A stretch of DNA of 64,000 nt from the NCBI GenBank assembly GCA_036785325.1, contig JAXIVH010000069.1, positions 506,822 through 570,821 on the forward strand. The letters run 5' to 3'. Under the pieces are notes generated by a model. That model was not told the DNA's origin. It made no database searches and was given only the letters and a program-made list of their open reading frames with translations. Source of the DNA: Urophycis tenuis (Eukaryota > Chordata > Actinopteri > Gadiformes > Phycidae). Shown here piece by piece: positions 13,666-28,600 of the stretch. Position numbers and translations under genes: made by a program. Position 1 is the stretch's first letter; each line of letters starts with the position of its first letter.

Positions 13666-16600
13666 GAATTCTGTCAAATAATATTTCTGTTAAATAAGTT
13701 TGTATGTTTGAAATGTAGTTTCATATTTGCAGACATAAATTCAGTTGGAGAACTCATACAAACACAACTTTTGAAAATAATAATTTTGAAAATAATGGCC
13801 ATTACAGTTGATTTGCATTTTTAAAAATGTAGACTGTTCCCACCATTTCCATGGGTTCTCTCTTGGTCCCCAGGTGATAGACCTCCAATGAGAGCTGTTC
13901 CTCTAGCAGCATTGTGTGGGAAAGAGTATGCAGTCTGGTGGCGTAATGTTTGGCCCCAGCCACCACCCAGGCAGGGGAGAGATCAGATGATGCACCTTTA
14001 GAGAGGAGTTGGAGCTCAAAGACGCAGCCTAACAGGGCCTTGGTGAACATCTACATTGGGAAGTTGAGAGACCCATAGTTAGTCATGGTTTGGAGTTTTG
14101 AAAGAGTGTAATGTGTAAGAAAAACATTCTGAGCATATTTCATCACACATCAAAGTACCCTTAGCTCCGCCTTTGTGGTGATCTTAAATGAGAGCAGCAG
14201 GAAGTCTTGGAGGAAATGCTGGTTGTACTCCACTCGCTCCTGCTCAGACAGCTTCTGTAGGTAGCCGCCCAGCCGACTGTTGTCGAAGGCGCTTACAAAC
14301 TGCTGAATCCGCGATGTGCTGTCGTCATTCGTCACTGCGTTGCAGCAGATATAGAGGGGAGCATTAGATTTAACAAAGCATTAAAGGGCACCATTTTTTT
14401 ATTCCTTTGTTGTCACATAGGTGTTTATTCAAGAGTAACTATTGGGTAACTATTTGTGTACTATTTTTTATCTACTATCTGTACTATTTGGCATTACCCG
14501 TTTGATCTCAAAATGACTCCATCAACAATCTCTGCCCAACAAACCTGGAATGAATTCAGACTCATCCCACAAGCTCTGAAGGTATGACTTGATCAGCCAG
14601 CTGAAAGGTGCCATGCAGGGTTGCTCAACGCCTTCCAAAAGTAGGGAACCTTGCACCAATATCTCCTGCTCTAACACGCTGTAAATTATAGAAAAGAAGA
14701 AGAAACACTTTTGGTGACTGCAACTCAACTGACCAATGGAAGACCAGCAATGATGAGGAAATACCACCCACGTTACCTGGGCGTTTGAGGAGGCGTTAGT
14801 TCGAGTATCTGCGTGTCGGAGAAAATGTCTAACCACAGTCCTTTCAGGCCCTGACCCACGTGGCCACCATGGAGCAGGTCCAGGTTGGCACCCCTGTCCA
14901 AGACCTCCATCATACTGGCCAAGACAGGGGTGACGTGGGACTGAAGACAGCGCCACAGGGTATGTCTGGCAGATATAGAAAATAACGTTAGCATCTAATC
15001 TTGAAAAATACAATGCAGAAATAAAGTTTTCATTACTAGTTTGGTAAGTGTGCATGAATGCGACAAGAAGTATTTTTACCGTAGAGTGCCTCCCTCTTGC
15101 AGAGCTTGGCGTTTCCTTGCCTCGGCCTCTAGCCACTCTGCCGAAGAGAACTCCATCTCCTCCTTCTTTGCCAAGGCCTGCGCCAATCTGCTTAGCAGCA
15201 CCTCATGGAACCGAGCTACAAAAACACTACTGTTTACTTTTTTTAGATGTATTATCTGCTTTTCTAATGATATTGTAGGGTTTTTTTGTACCTGAAAACC
15301 AAAACTCTAACTAAAAAATATATGTACAAATATGCTTTGCTAATAAAGATGTGAGACAAGTGATTACCATTTGTCTCATCTTGACCATTCCTCAAGAGGT
15401 CGAGGAGCGTGTGAATGCGTTCCATGCTCCTTGAAGCCACCCCACTAGGATCCCTCAACAGTCCCACTGCCTTCTGAACACAAGACCTCACCAAGGACAG
15501 GCTGTGGAGGTGGGCGACTGGCTCCTGCGCATCGACACATACAGGATGTTTGAACACGCTTTAAACACTCGCTGTGGAACGTGAGTCTGCACAGTTGGCA
15601 ATGTTGTTTTACCGAAATATGTACACAGCAAGTATTGTGAGGGAGATGCTGTGATGTTATACCTACCTTTGGGCATCCATCTTTGTCCTCTTCTGTGTTA
15701 TTTGCTGTCCTCTCAATTTCCATTTTTTCTTTTAGGAGATGAAAATGTATTAATATATAGCTAAAAACACAAGAATATATTCTGCAAAATGTGCTTCAGA
15801 TTTAGTGGAATATAAACACCAATTCATATTCCACTACATTTGTATCCGTAAATATAGGTACCACTAATCAGTGAGGTATTAATTGAGCATTGTGCATTTG
15901 ATACCAGAAGCTTGAGGGTGAAGTAGTTTGCTAATGGGAGTGGCACAGAAAGCCGACAGGTTCAAGCTCATGTCCTCTGTGTCTCTGAGATCGTCAATAT
16001 GCACTGAGTGCCAGATTCCTTTGAAGCAGAAGAAAGACATTGAAGGATAAGGATAAGGTTCACGACATATCCTTGAAATTAAATTAAACTAAGGCTGGTC
16101 AAAGCGCACTGTTGGAGCACCAACCGCACATGAAATATGTTGACGTTGTTAAACGTGTCTATTTTAAATTGTACTATCAGATCGTACTTCCACTGACTAT
16201 TCACTGACCTCCCTGGAAGCCGATGTATTGAGATCCACTAGGGATCCTTGACAGCTTGGCGATAAAAACCACCCAACAGGCGTGGTGGTCCAGCGACATC
16301 AGGTAGTTCATGGTGCAATACCTGAATAGAGGTACAGGGTTATCAAAATGCATCCTTTTAAATGAAAGTATGTGGATTATCTGAGTATCATATGGCATGT
16401 GTCTTGTGTCTGGCTTGTGTCCTACTTTGCAGAAGCTATGAGCTCATCACTGCAGTGCTCCTCAAGATCCATTTGAATGATTAAAAGGAGAGGTGAGGGC
16501 TCACCATCTTGGAGAAAGCTCCTGAAACATATAATGCAGTGTAAGTAGTAGATATTCTTCTCCAAAAAAATACAGTAGCATTCAATAAGAAACGTGGGAG

Positions 16601-19600
16601 TGATGTACCGTATCTTGCTGGAGAATGATGCCTCTGTGTCAAACTGGTGTAGGGATAACAGCAGGAGTCTATCACGCTGCAGGCCGAGGACATGGGCTAC
16701 TGCCCTTACATCTGATGTGGTTAGCAAGCTGGAAAATGTTGTGACCTGGTAGAAAAAGAGCATAAACCAGAAACTATTTTAAAAGAACATAAAAATTTGA
16801 AAACGAATCTGAAAGTACTGATCTGAAAGATGTTACCTCAAGGAACCTGTTGGACTCTTGTGGCTTGCTCAAGTTATTTTTCAGGAAATCTTGGAGTGAA
16901 TGATGACACTGTTGCTGGAAATAATTTTTCAGAAGTCTCCTCTTCTCAGTATTTGACAAGTCAGAATGTTTAAGTCTCAGTACTGAATCTGGGGTGGCAC
17001 AGTTCAACAGAAAACATTTGGCCAATTCCAACACCTCTTCTTCACTGTTAACAGCAGCCCCTGTACTGATTTCTTTCTCTGTCCCTTCTCCAAGCATTTG
17101 AGGAACAGTTTTTTCTCCTGAGTTTTCATCTGGTTTCTCTGTCGAGACATTGTCTGTCTTCTTCATAGACTCACTGATATGCTGGTCTTTGACAATAACT
17201 GTATCCATGGCATCACCTGTAGTGACCGCATCTTTGTTTGCTTCAGGCAGCTCTTCTCCTTGTTGTCCCACAGAATTGTCCAACAGTGTTTGTGGTCTTT
17301 TTTCCAAGGCTTGCAACAAAGCACTGGCACATGCATCATCATGAAAGCCAACAAACACGTCAGACAGTGCAAAATCCTTTGAGGCATGGCCCAAAAAGTC
17401 CTTCACCCATTCCCTCAGTTTCTCCAGGACCCTGCGTTGCCATGGCGTCAGATCTGTACTTCTTCCCACTCTGTGCTTTTCAAGTCGATTAATGAGGGGC
17501 ACAGGGAACTGTTCATAGACCTTCTTCTGGTCTTCCACTACAATGAGCCTGAAACTCCTGTGCACACGGCATTTGACTCTGTGTGAGCCGAGACCCAGAT
17601 CTACATATTGCTGCTGACTGAGGTAAACATAGTATTGGTTCAAGGCATCATACAAGCTTTCGTAAAGATTCTGCATGTTCAGAAGAATGACTGTGCGCCC
17701 CGTTTCCATGCATGTCTTTACACGGTTCACATTTCGACAAACTTGGGAGTATTCCTGGTCCTTGGGAAATCCTGAGCCAAACACAATCTCAGGGGGAACT
17801 TGGTCTCCGTTTGCAAAGATATGCTGTTGAAGCATATAGAGAGCTGCATTGTTAGTGGTGAGCAAAAGGAGATACCGGTTCTCATGGCCGCTGTCACAAT
17901 CGAGATTATTTTGTATCATTTGCAGGGCACTTGGCCTGGGAACTTCAGATAGGTTTTCAAAGACGTCACTGAAAAACGTGAGAGAGTCAAAACATTCTGG
18001 TTGTCCACTGAAGTTGTGCAAGATCGCCTCTACCAACTGCCTGTCATTTGGCTCTTGTTGCGAGCGATTGACGATTGAAAAAAGCATTTTCACGAGACTG
18101 TAGTAGTCCCTCAGGCCAAAGAACTGATTGTTTGTGGTCTCCTTACAGATCTTCAAAAAGGCTTTCGCTAAAGGTGGGAAGAGGTGTTTGATTTTTAGAA
18201 GTACTAAGTCTGAGGATGAGCAAATCCCCTTAGCAGTTTCCACAAGTTCCTCCTCACTGGGATCCCATCTGGACACAAATATTCCTCTGTTCATTTTGGC
18301 TGGGTCAAGAGCCCAATTTGAGATACCAACAAATCCAACTTTCATGTGTGGATCAGGCCTGTCATTGTCAATGCAACCATCCTCAAGGAGAGGATGAAGT
18401 GTCTTCAAGGGCATCTGAGGGGAGTCTTCTGCTAAGCCAATCTCATCCAGCACTACAACTGACACATACTCGTCCATGTTTTTATCCTTTTGGAAACGAG
18501 CACAGTTCTTGAAGGTCCCGATGATACCCTCAGGACTTGAGTACGGACTGCATTGGAAGGAAACCATGTGGACCTGTTTGAGTTTCCTGAACAGTTCAAC
18601 ATGTGAGTTCTGTCCCTGCATGGCATCAGAAACAACTGTCTTAGCCAGGGACTTGGAGCTCCCTGGTTTGCCAACTAGAAACAGTGGGATCTTGAGTTGA
18701 ATGCAAATCACCATGAGAAACACATTTTCTTTCAGGGCTGCATTTTTGGCTATTGTTCCTCTTGTCTGTATGTTTTGAAGAAAGAAGTCTTGACAGGCTG
18801 AAATTTCTTGCTGTAACGCCTCTGCAGAGCAGAGAGGCCCTGGAAAGTATCTGCAAATGTGGGAAAGGTAAGGTTTTGTCTGCACAAGAGCTGGGTAGTA
18901 GCAAACCCCAACTGCAAGAACCAAGCACCTCAATACCCTGTCTGTCAAGGTGAAATCTTTTAGATTTTTGAAGTCACTGCCATGCTTGTAAAACCAGACC
19001 AAGACATTCATTGACCTTTCCACATCGCGCAGACTCACAAAACTGCACTCATTTTCTTGCAACCGCATGTATTGCTGTGAGGCTGCCAGCACATTTGAAA
19101 TTATTTTCTGGCAAACCACTGGCAAATTATTGCTGTCCACTTTTCTTTGGACAATCTGCCTGATGTAGGAAAGTTCGGTGGCATCACTTAACTGACCAAA
19201 ATCCCACACTAGCGAAGCCATGCTTGGAGGCAGAGGATGGACTCTGTACACAAGCTGTCTCAGCGGGACATTTCCAAGACGGTCTTCTGTTTCCTCTGCC
19301 TTTACTCTGTAGCCTAAACCTGCAAGTTCCAAACGTTTCACCATTTCAGGTGTATGTTTTCGGTATGGATTGCAAGCAGCAATTATTTTCAGGCCGCTGT
19401 CTGACTTCAGAGGCTTTCCTTGAATGGTCTGATCACACAGGATTTCCTTAATGGCAAAAATGGCCTCTGTGGTGTTTGCCTCGTCAAAGAATAAAATGGT
19501 GTCTAGTTTGTTTCTTTTGAAATTCTGCTCAGCGAGGATCTCTGCTTCCCTTACTCTTCTGTAGATCATCTCAGCTGTAGTTCCACCATGAACTTTGACA

Positions 19601-22600
19601 AGTTTCATGTTTTCGAGCTCTCTTCCCTCCTTCTGCAGATCACAAAGGAAGCGGACCAGTCGAGTCTTTCCACAGCCAGTCTCTCCCATGATGATGACTG
19701 GAATTCCACAACGAAATCTCATGTAAATAGCCAGCATTTTCCTCACATTGTCAGAGGTAAGCTCATATGTCGGGTCTGGATCAAAATCTCTGTTCATGTT
19801 GGCTTTGTTGGCACCAACAACACGACATATCCGCATGATTTTGTCCTGCCGGTCTAGCTGGTCAAAGTTTTCAGTGAGGCAGATATGTTGGCGTTCTAAA
19901 CCTTCAAAGAGTTTCTGTGTCATTACATCTTTAATCAGCACCTGCTCACTGTGGAGGTCAACTGCATCAAATGTGTTTCTGCTCATGCATTTTTTCACAT
20001 AGAAGCCAAGGAAAGACATTGAGGAATGGTCTGCGTTAAAGAAAATGTATGGATGGGCTTCACGCTCCCAATGCTTGCGCATGGTCATGGAGATGAACAT
20101 GTCATCCTTGTTGATGTGTTGATGATGAGTTGAATCCATTGATGGTGAAGCAAAATCCCGTGCCATGAGAATCATGAACTTCACAATGAAATCCTTGAAA
20201 CCGGGCAGTTGGTCGGCAAGAAAAACTCGATCACAGAAAATTGAGTTCTCACAATCTTTAAGTTGCACATTAAGGAACCATGAGAAATTCTTCAACTCCG
20301 CCCAAGATGGGTCAAGCATTCCACAATTGGAAAGGAAGTATTTCAGGCAGTCTTGAGGATCACCATTTACATCCTGATACTTGAATGAATCCAGGCTTTG
20401 TTTGCATTTGAAGAGCTTTAAAAACTGATAGGGTCTCTGAATCCCTTCGCTGTGAAACTCTTGTTTGTCCATGAGTGGGTCAAAGTCTCTCTTTGTCAAC
20501 ATGTCAGCATCAGTCAAGAGCAAGTGGTGCACCTCCTTAGGAGTTCTGCACTGGATGGTAGGAAGAATGTCAAGAAGTCCAAGTTTCACCTGTGAGAAAA
20601 TAAAAAATCATCAACCCATAAATCCCAGTTATATATATATTGGCCACCCTATTCTCCTTTGGCAAAAAAACTTTGTAGATTAATTTACCTCCTTTGATTG
20701 CTTTGGACAATGTTTGTATGGTTTCAGAACCTCAATCATGAATAGGTGAGTTAAATTCCTTCTCCACACGTTTCCTTGGCTGTCACACAAACAGCGTAAA
20801 ACTAGCAACTGGAATAGGAATTCTTCCAGACCAGAGTTAACCTAATAATAGACAAATGGAAACAGAGATATCAAACAGTTGAATTGAAGTTGTCAATCAG
20901 TTCTCAATTAATTGAGTATTTAGAAAAGGTATGTTATAGACTCACTGCTGCAGTGTCAATGTGAAGAAGAATGGGATCCTGCTCTCTCATAGATGCTAGT
21001 CGGTCTGACAGAGTCTGAATCATTGTGTCAATATCAATGTGTGGTTCAATCACTCTGATTGTGATCTTCTGCGCCAGGGAAGCCTTCTGATGAAACTTCT
21101 GGAACAAACGGTCGACATAAAGGGATTTTCCTGCAATAGAAAGAAAAAATATATATATTTCATGTATAATTTATGTTTTGTGTCCTCTAGAGTTATGACT
21201 ACCAATGATTGTTGAAACAAGAATGTTCCTACCAACTGCAGGACGCTGAGAGGATACCACCCAAACGGACAGTTTTTCTGGAGATATCATTGACACAGGA
21301 CTGTCTTTATTGTTGATGGTGAAGTGGTGGTGGATATATCTCTTGGCGGTTTCAGCCGTTACAGTCACTCCTGCCTGAACTTTGTGATTACTGAAGAAGG
21401 AAGGCACATATCTGTGCTGGTGCACCAGGGGACTGACTATCACCAGCCGATAGTGGACATCGGCACATCTCTCCAGGCTGTCAAACAGCTCTCCGAGGGC
21501 CACGCTTACTTCATAGCCCAACAATCCGGGGTTGACCAGGGAATAAATCCTCTTCTGGCTCACTTTGGAGCCCTGTCCCAGAGCACGCCGAAGAAAAATC
21601 TCCACCTCCTCCTCTGTGGTTGCCTCTCTGCACACCAGCACCTCGTCGGTGGATGGCAGAGGCTGCTCTGGGCTGTACACATAAAGCGACAGTGTCGTCA
21701 GGAAAACCTCTGTGGTGGAGCATAGTACGAGGTTGGGTTTCCCCTCCTCAAGGGTACTTGGTAGGTTCCTGGAGATGTGCTGCTGGCTCATATCAGATAG
21801 GCAGGAAAGGAAGCATGCAAGTTTCGAGATGTCCAAGTGCTGGTGTAGATACTGTGGCATGTTATCCTTGAACTCTCTCCACAGATCCTCCATGCTGTTT
21901 GTTTTACCGTCCTCACCTTTGGTCAACAGTGAGCAATCCATAGCCTCGTCACCATCCACTTGTGTGTCATCTTCATCCTCTGAGGAAAACTGAATCAAAT
22001 CTTCGACACCTTGTTCAGTTATGCCTGTTGCATTTTCAAAAGCCATTCTGATATCATCCAGGGTACACTGGGGCTTGATGGGAGTGAGCAGATGCCATAG
22101 TTGTTGAGGAACTGGGGTTTGCAGGTGGAGTACACTGTGTATCCAGTAGCATAGGTAGACCAGCTGCTCTGAGGTGAAGTGGTTCAGCATATGGAAGTTG
22201 GAGCGTTTTTCGCTGATAAACAAACACCATTCCTTATGGCAGATTTCCATGGACCGACCAAGTTGTTGTAGCTTCTCTGTCACGTCCCCTTGGAACTCAA
22301 TTAGTCCGTCTTCCAATGACAGGAAACTCACTTGGATACATGGCTGCCACTCTTGTAAGCAGGTGACCCGAGCATGCCATTCCCTGTAAAGCATGTTGCC
22401 TGACAATTGCATTTCCAGCAGAATTGAGGCCACTCTTTGAACACCTTCAAGGACCTACAAAAACAGAGGTGAATTCATGAAGGATATGTCAAAATAATGT
22501 AATAATAATAATTGGTTATCACAAAATGTCCTCTAACCTGTGTGAACCTTCTGACTTGACATTTGCCATGTTCTCCTTTGGAGGACATGAGCATGAGTTT

Positions 22601-25600
22601 GTTTTGCAGCTCCAGCAGCTCCTCAAGGCTGTAGCTCTTCTGTGCATGGCCCTTGTTCACTTTAACACATATGAGGTTCTGTAGACACCTCTGAGAAGTA
22701 TGATAAGCACAATGCATTTAAGATGGAACAAACGGCCATAGAAATGGAGAGCTTTACATCATTATCAGTGAGGCAAAGCTAGCTGCAGCGTCAGTCATCA
22801 TCACTATTTATTAATTCATTTTGCAGATACTTGCAAGTACAATGAATTCAGCAAAAAGTAAGCTGCATGTGGAGATTAACCCTCTCACTCAGCCTACTCT
22901 ATAGGTAGGCTGTGGCAAACCCTAAGAACTCCAGGATAGTGTTGAAGACCTCTAGGAATTAAAATAAGAAAAATCATCATGACAACTCACCTTTTCTGTG
23001 TTTTCCTTGGACCATCCAATTTGATAAACTCCTGTTTCATTGATGGAGGACGCCAGAGAGAGGGAAGACTGCTCAACAGACCCATGGGTCTCCTTCAGTC
23101 CCTTTAGCCAGCTCAACAATCGTGTAGAGTCCAACTGCAAGGCAAATCCATTGGCACATATGTCACTATGCAGAGTCATTCTAACATTGAGGTATAATGG
23201 AGGTATAATAGAGCAACATTTGTACCAATTTGTCCGGTAGCTTTTCGTCTCGATGCTGGGCTTCCCACACCAGTTTTGCCGAGGTCATAAATTCATTAAA
23301 ACCAGCAGTGGGGGCAAGAGTGTAGAGCAGTGGCCCATAACCCATCACTGCATCATGGAAGCAAGCCACCTGATCGATCTCTGTGTCATTCTCTCCAGCA
23401 GATATTGAGGCCAGCTCGACAAACACCTTCACGTCGCCCATGTCTGTTGTGGGAGCATGAAACATGCAGATATGATACAGAGGTTTGGGTAATTTAACTG
23501 GTATAGGGTAGAAAGCTGAGAGAATTTGTGCTCACTCTTTAGGTTATCTTTGACCCAGGTGACCAGAGAGTGGCTTTTAAAGAACTCATCCAGACACAAG
23601 GTCTGCTGCTTAGTGACAGTTGAAAGCTGTTGTTTGGCACTGATCAGGTTGCTCGGAAGTGAACCAAGGGTACTCCGTTTGAAAGACTCTGATTTCTGTT
23701 GTGTAGATAACAAACATGTACATATACACCCAGCACATTGAAACACAATGCATGAAAACACAAACAAAACCCTGAAATCAATGCTAAATCAATTCTATAA
23801 CCAGAGATTTATGCGGTTACCAGTTGGGTGAAATTCTGGATCTCACTGAAGTCTCCAGAGAGCTCCATTTGAGTTGCAATTTGCAGTACTGATCTTGCTG
23901 CTGCTGCTACCCCGAGGACCTGCCGATAATCCTGAATCTGACAAAGTCTTGTCTCCACCCAGTTGTCCTTAGGGGGAGGAAATAACTTGTGGTATTGAAC
24001 CTGGGACATTACATCAGCCATCAAACTCAGCTCCTGCTTCATCATCTTCCCATCTCCACAGTCCCCAGCATCCACCAAAACCTGGTCGAGACGTTTGAAC
24101 GTGATGGTTGCGCTAGCAATGTCATAGCCACACTGGAGGTAATCATCTTGCAGTGGCTGCCAGATCAAGTCGTAGGTCTCCGCTAGGGTTACTGGAACTG
24201 ACACTGAGCTGTCGAATCGGTGTGTAGCCAGTCTTGAGGCCCATCTGACCCAGTATGCGAGAATAAGGTTGCTGTGGTGCAGGTAGTGCATTGCTGAGGC
24301 CATTTCTAGGACCTCTGTGCTAAGTGAATACCAGAGGACCTTTCTGTCGGACTCCACCTGGTCCCTCAAACTATTCACCAGCGCCAACTTGTTCAGGCTT
24401 ACTGCCAAGACGTCTTTTCTATGTTGCTCTTCGAGTGCGACCAACTCAGACACTGGATGAAAACATAACTCAGTTACTGGAAACCAAATATACGATCACG
24501 ATAGAACAGCACACATGATACAGAATTGTGTTCTTTGTCCAAGCCTAAAATTAGAGTAAATGAAATGGAAATGTAAGATAACAAGCCCACTCATTATTTA
24601 CCTGTGATGCTTTCTGTGACTTTGGCAAACATCTTTATCAATGTGTTCACATGTTGTTGTTTCTGTAAGAAAAAGTTGAGATCCTTCTCTCTCTGAGCCA
24701 GAATACCCTCTGCATCACCAGGAATGAACTCCAATGTCCCACTTTCTCTACCTGCAGAGGACATCATTGGGAAAAAATTGTTTGATATATATGTACCGTT
24801 CCACTTGCAGGTAAATTTAGCATTATAATATTAGAATAAAGCAACACACAGTAGTAGTAGTAGAGCTTCTTAAATGTGTCTTTGTGCTCCAGGGTGGTCC
24901 TCAGATCTCCCAGTGGTACATGCCCGACAATCAGGGAGTCCACCAGTGACGCTATTCTAGCCTTGCAGCCTCGGATAATCTCCTCAGCCACGTCATCCAC
25001 CTGTAGTGCCTTCCATTCTAGAGCAGACCAATGGATGAACACAATGCATTAACACTGCAAACAAATACATTCCAAACTGTAAAAACTGTAATAATAAAAT
25101 TGTCTGTGACAAATGCCTTTTTGTTTGAAAATACCGTCAGACAGAATGTAGCTGATGGCTGACTGTGGCTCAAGCAGCTGGAGCACAGAGTTGTGGGGAA
25201 ACCTTGCATCTGAATTCACTATAATCCCGGAAAGGATGTTGCAGGGAATATTGTTCACTTTAGATACAAGGGTCTGCATCAGCTCCCCCTCTTTCCCTCT
25301 CTGCAGATATGGAAGCATGTAATATGTAGGTCAATCCCGAGCCAGAGAGAACCAGTTATAAAAACAAACTTAAACAAACCCTGTTAACAAAGTCACATTA
25401 ATACAACTCCACTGTTAAAGAAATTGAACTGTTGGAGGATTTTCCTAGGTTGTTGTGGTTCCCATACCCTGTTGTTATTACTTGGATTGGATGTTGTTGG
25501 GAGAACGTCTGCACTGTTGCACACTAAATAGGAAACACCAGAGCATACTGTGTATGTATATATATACTGTATATACCTGGCAGGTACTTTGAATAGCAGT

Positions 25601-28600
25601 CTGACACAGCTCCTGGAAGCAGGTTTGTACAGTACAGTGGCTCGTCTGCATCGCCCTCAAGGAAGAATCAAGACAACACACAAGGATCCTGTCCTCTTCC
25701 CTGGACTGCATGGACACCATAGGAACAGCAAACAACAGTCAATGTAGGAACAAAACAAAAAGAAAGTGAGAAAAATAATGTGTATGTCTCATTGTGCTTT
25801 AAAGTCATCATATTCATACACTCACTGATACATCCATCCATACACCAACAGTAAACAGTCAACCATGCAAGGGAACAGCCAGCTTATCTGGAGCAGAAAG
25901 GGCCAAGGCATCCATATTGCTCATCTACATGCACTACATAAACTCCATATTTTCCGATGGAGTCAGGCAAGCATGCAAAGAATGTGTTCCCGTGCATGGC
26001 TCTCCATCGTCAGCATACCTGGGTGATCCTCTTCCTCAGGTCCTTCTCAACAGCGGACCTCCACTTGAGCAACATGTCCTCATCAGAGCCATGCACATTC
26101 AGCAGGGCATCCCAAATCTAATAAGAAGACTAGAGGTTTAGACTCTAGGATCACATGAAATGGTAGCTATTGGCATGGTTGCCGTTGTCGAGACAAAATA
26201 ATGATGTACAATCTATCCTATTGCCAGTAATATGAATATGGTGGAAAAAGAACATGCTGAGATGCTACCATTATAGAAGGTTTGTTTTGTGTGCGTACCG
26301 CTATCTCTCTGGGGTAGGAGAGTGCTTTGGACGATGTGAGAAGAGGTTTGTGGAGCAGGCTATCGCGCCACTCACAAACAAGCTGTTGCACGTTGAGAAT
26401 GAGGCTTTCCATGTATGGCCGTGAGAATGTCTCATTATCAGCATCTAGCGCCTGGGTGGTGCCACCCTCAACATCCAGGGCCTGGGTGGTGCCACCCTCA
26501 ACATCCAGGGCCTGGGTGGTGCCACCCTCAACATCCAGGGCCTGGGCGACAACAGAGTGAAACACTGCATTCAAAATGCTAATATTGGATTTTTTCACCT
26601 GGCGGCCATCTTCATTCTGCAATCAGCTACTTGACCCAGCTAGTTTTTAGAACCAAGATGGAACCTCAACAACCTCTGAAGCAGAGCAACAGGTAGACAT
26701 ACCGGTTGTGCAGACACTGGATGGATCACAGCAGCCAGCTTGAGCACGAGCTGGTAGGAGAGCAGTACAGTCTGGTAGCATGGTACAAGTTTTGCAATTT
26801 TGCACGCGCTTTTGACCAATTCAATGCTACTCAGGAAGATGCAACTCAGCCTTTTGTCTCGTAAATCCATCACCCTACAGGAATTATACAATTAATTAGG
26901 ATTTGGCAAAATGAGGTACAGAAATAAAAAGCAATTATAGCTATATACTACTATAATTATAGCTACTATAGCCAGCAATTATAATAAATTCTGCATCCAG
27001 AATTTCAGAAAATTACCTTCCCGTTTCTATTTTTGTGATGATATGGGTCAAGATTCTTGGAGCCTGTGGCAAAAGTCAGAAATGATCACAATCCCAAAGT
27101 GGCAGATAAACACAGGATACAAATTATCGGGAGGCCAGAGCCCTGAATTTGATGAGCTCGAAAGACCCACCAAAAAAGATTGGGGGGATCTTTTAAATTC
27201 AACTTCAAAACACATTTAAAATATATATAAAACATTTTTAAAAAATGCATGACACTTGTACTGTGTCAGAATATTGTACAACGTGTATCCCCCCCACCCC
27301 AAAAAAAAAAAAAAAAAACTCACGTGGTTATTCAGGCTGTCTGTGTTGCAACTGGAATGGTTCTGTCGGAACCTATAGAGCAGAGCCTGGATCAGGTGAC
27401 CAGGATGTACTTCAGTCAGGTCAGAGAACTCTGGGATGTCATCCAATGCAATCAGGGCCAGCCAACTTTGTAACACCAGCGGTATCTCTTGGACCACAGT
27501 TAAGTGGTTCTGGATCAAAGTCATCATTATCCTGCAAGATAAATAATTTCTTGTAATCTGCTCACTGCAAGTTATTGACAACTCAACATAATGTCCAAAA
27601 AGTGTGTCTCCGAAGGGAATTTAGATGCTGGAAATCCAGGCCACACCACTGGACAATACAAAGTTTAGGTTTAGTGTACTAATTACACCATGGCATTCGG
27701 GGAAGCTCATGCTAACCTAGCAGCCCTCACAGAAAATCTTAAATCAGATGTGTGTGTTACAAAAAGCTTAATCAGGGAGGGAATGCAACAAAATAATTTA
27801 GCAAATAGAAGTTAAAGTGACTTTTGGTGAAAATATGCACTGTGTACTGATTTCAATATGTGGTAAAGACCCACTTGTTCAGAGTTCACCTGAACCCTGC
27901 ATAACCCTACCCTCATGCTCTTATTTGTTGTACGTCTTGGCACTTAGTCAGAGATGTTGTATACTAGCAATGGTTAACCTAGCAATTAAAATGCTTGAAA
28001 CTTGTTCTGGTGACTTTCTTACTGTATTAGTAGCAATTAAATGTTTCACCTTCTTATGACAAATGTACTCTTTGTAAGTCGCTTTGAATAAAAGCGTCTG
28101 CTAAATGTAAATGTAAATGGTTGCTTGGTAACGCCACACCCCTAGGGGAAAACTCGTGCCTGCTTACCTTCTTTTGTCTTTATATTCCACTACATTGTCT
28201 CTGAAAATGCAGAACTTGACCCTGTCCAGTCCAGACCATTTCTCCTCCACAACAGTAGGACCCATTCTTGGGGCATCTGGTGGCAGTTGTTGGAGCTTGT
28301 GGAGCAGAGGAATGAGCAGAAGGATCTCTGCCACCTTATCCTGTGCACACCGGTTGATAAGTCCAAGCACAAGGCTGCCAGCAGAAGGGAAGGAGTGTGC
28401 ATGAGCCAGGGTCAGGGAAGGAAAGAAGTGTGCATGAGCCAGGGTCAGGGAAGGAAAGAAGTGTGCATGAGCCAGGGTCAGGGAAGGAAAGAAGTGTGCA
28501 TGAGCCAGGGTCAGGGAAGGAAAGAAGTGGGCATTTTTAAGTGTAATTTGAGAAATTCTAGAATACACCAAGAAAAAACGCGAAAAGATACAAAATCTGA

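Noticed and set aside
17150..20683. Plus-strand open frames over the large rnf213 exon
   Set aside because: They are antisense shadows; the minus frame has clear homology and motifs.
25468..25481. Longer exon 14 of rnf213 to donor GGGTAT
   Set aside because: Leads to a frameshift and early stop in exon 15.
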